Assembly (NCBI GenBank): GCA_026389735.1
Contig: JAPLHH010000064.1
Coordinates: forward strand, 1 to 6,066
Direction: 5' to 3'
From: Chloroflexota bacterium
GTDB taxonomy: Bacteria > Chloroflexota > Dehalococcoidia > GIF9 > UBA5620
DNA length: 6,066 nucleotides
The notes below the pieces were generated by a model. The model was not told the DNA's origin. It saw nothing but the letters and a program-made list of their open reading frames with translations, and searched no databases. The first letter of the stretch is position 1, and every line of letters starts with the position of its first letter. Position numbers and translations under genes: made by a program. Positions 5,638-6,066 of this stretch are shown here, piece by piece.

Positions 5638-6066
5638 GACAGATTGCGAGGCGACAAGCCGAAAAATTGTGTTGCATTGTGGGTGGTCTGCTCGGCTACA
5701 GTAATTTCGTCTATTCCCTTTAGAGCGGCAACAGCTCTGAGGCTTCGCAGGAGGTCTGCGGGCTCAGAGCGATACCTGACTTCCTTGCCGTATGCTACCG
5801 GGCAGTCTGTCTCTAAAAGCAGTTTTTCCGGCGGTGTTTCCTTGATAGCCCGTCTGTGCTCCTCGTGGTATTCCGCGGCTGGGGTGGCTGAAATGAAGTA
5901 GCCGGCTTCGATTATATCTTTCAGAACGCTGGAAAATCCGGTGAACCAGTGAAAAACGGCTTTTTCAATACCAGACTCTTTTACCAGCTCAAAGCTGTCT
6001 TTCCAGGCATAGCGACTGTGGATTATAGCCGGTTTTTGGTGTGCCTTAGCTAGAGATAGTAGGCGT
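5634..6066 (-). CDS. TatD-family metal-dependent hydrolase, N-terminus cut by window edge
   Basis: The frame is open from the right edge to a TGA at 5634-5636, giving 143 C-terminal residues. TatD proteins are TIM-barrel two-metal hydrolases of the YcfH/YabD/TatD type, about 255-265 residues, with DNase or related phosphoesterase activity, so some 110-120 residues are missing. Visible metal- and catalysis-linked motifs are IIHSR (His ligand), VFHWFTG (His ligand), and LLLETDCPVA (Asp ligand). The terminal NATQFFGL matches the family's closing 'NA..LF.L' motif. The stop overlaps the ATG of the downstream pyrophosphorylase gene by four bases, so the two are probably co-transcribed and coupled. 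No functional link between this hydrolase and the redox genes is evident, so the grouping may be merely positional. Confidence 0.9.
   Translation of the reverse strand, partial: RLLSLAKAHQKPAIIHSRYAWKDSFELVKESGIEKAVFHWFTGFSSVLKDIIEAGYFISATPAAEYHEEHRRAIKETPPEKLLLETDCPVAYGKEVRYRSEPADLLRSLRAVAALKGIDEITVAEQTTHNATQFFGLSPRNLS

Overview
All genes I can support lie on the minus strand, so the window reads right to left. From upstream to downstream they are: the C-terminal part of a TatD-family metallohydrolase (5634-6066, cut by the window edge), a sugar-nucleotide pyrophosphorylase of the GDP-mannose/GlmU-like type (4534-5637), thioredoxin (4148-4492), the membrane electron carrier CcdA (3453-4151), a TlpA/ResA-like lipoprotein thioredoxin (2919-3422), and two paralogous membrane-anchored fibronectin-III/redoxin fusion proteins (1137-2783, and 2-1039, the latter cut by the left edge). 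There is no RNA gene, insertion sequence or CRISPR array that I can see. The longest gaps are only 135 and 97 bases.

The first five genes look like one transcription unit. tatD/pyrophosphorylase and trxA/ccdA overlap by ATGA, and the other gaps are 41 and 30 bases. The 135-base gap at 2784-2918 carries a perfect TATAAT and probably starts a second unit with the first FN3/redoxin gene. A hairpin plus U-tract at 1078-1107 may terminate or attenuate before the second one.

Together trxA, ccdA and tlpA form a recognisable thiol-electron route: cytoplasmic Trx gives electrons to CcdA, which passes them across the membrane to surface-tethered TlpA-type proteins. The two FN3/redoxin fusions next door are plausible clients or relatives of this route. 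Their architecture is unusual. One carries two cytoplasm-facing zinc ribbons, a proline-rich linker, one transmembrane helix, two FN3 domains and a redoxin domain in which the CxxC has been lost. The other has a short basic tail, the same helix, the same two FN3 domains and a redoxin domain with CSNC intact. This pair is the most interesting part of the window.

The organism is bacterial, with middling GC, strong AGGAGG-type ribosome sites and many GTG starts (three of the six visible starts). FN3 domains of the 'TDKPATSQVEYGTT' type and zinc-ribbon/FN3 membrane proteins are, from recall, common in environmental Chloroflexota (Dehalococcoidia). I suggest that group with low to moderate confidence; no marker gene here proves it.
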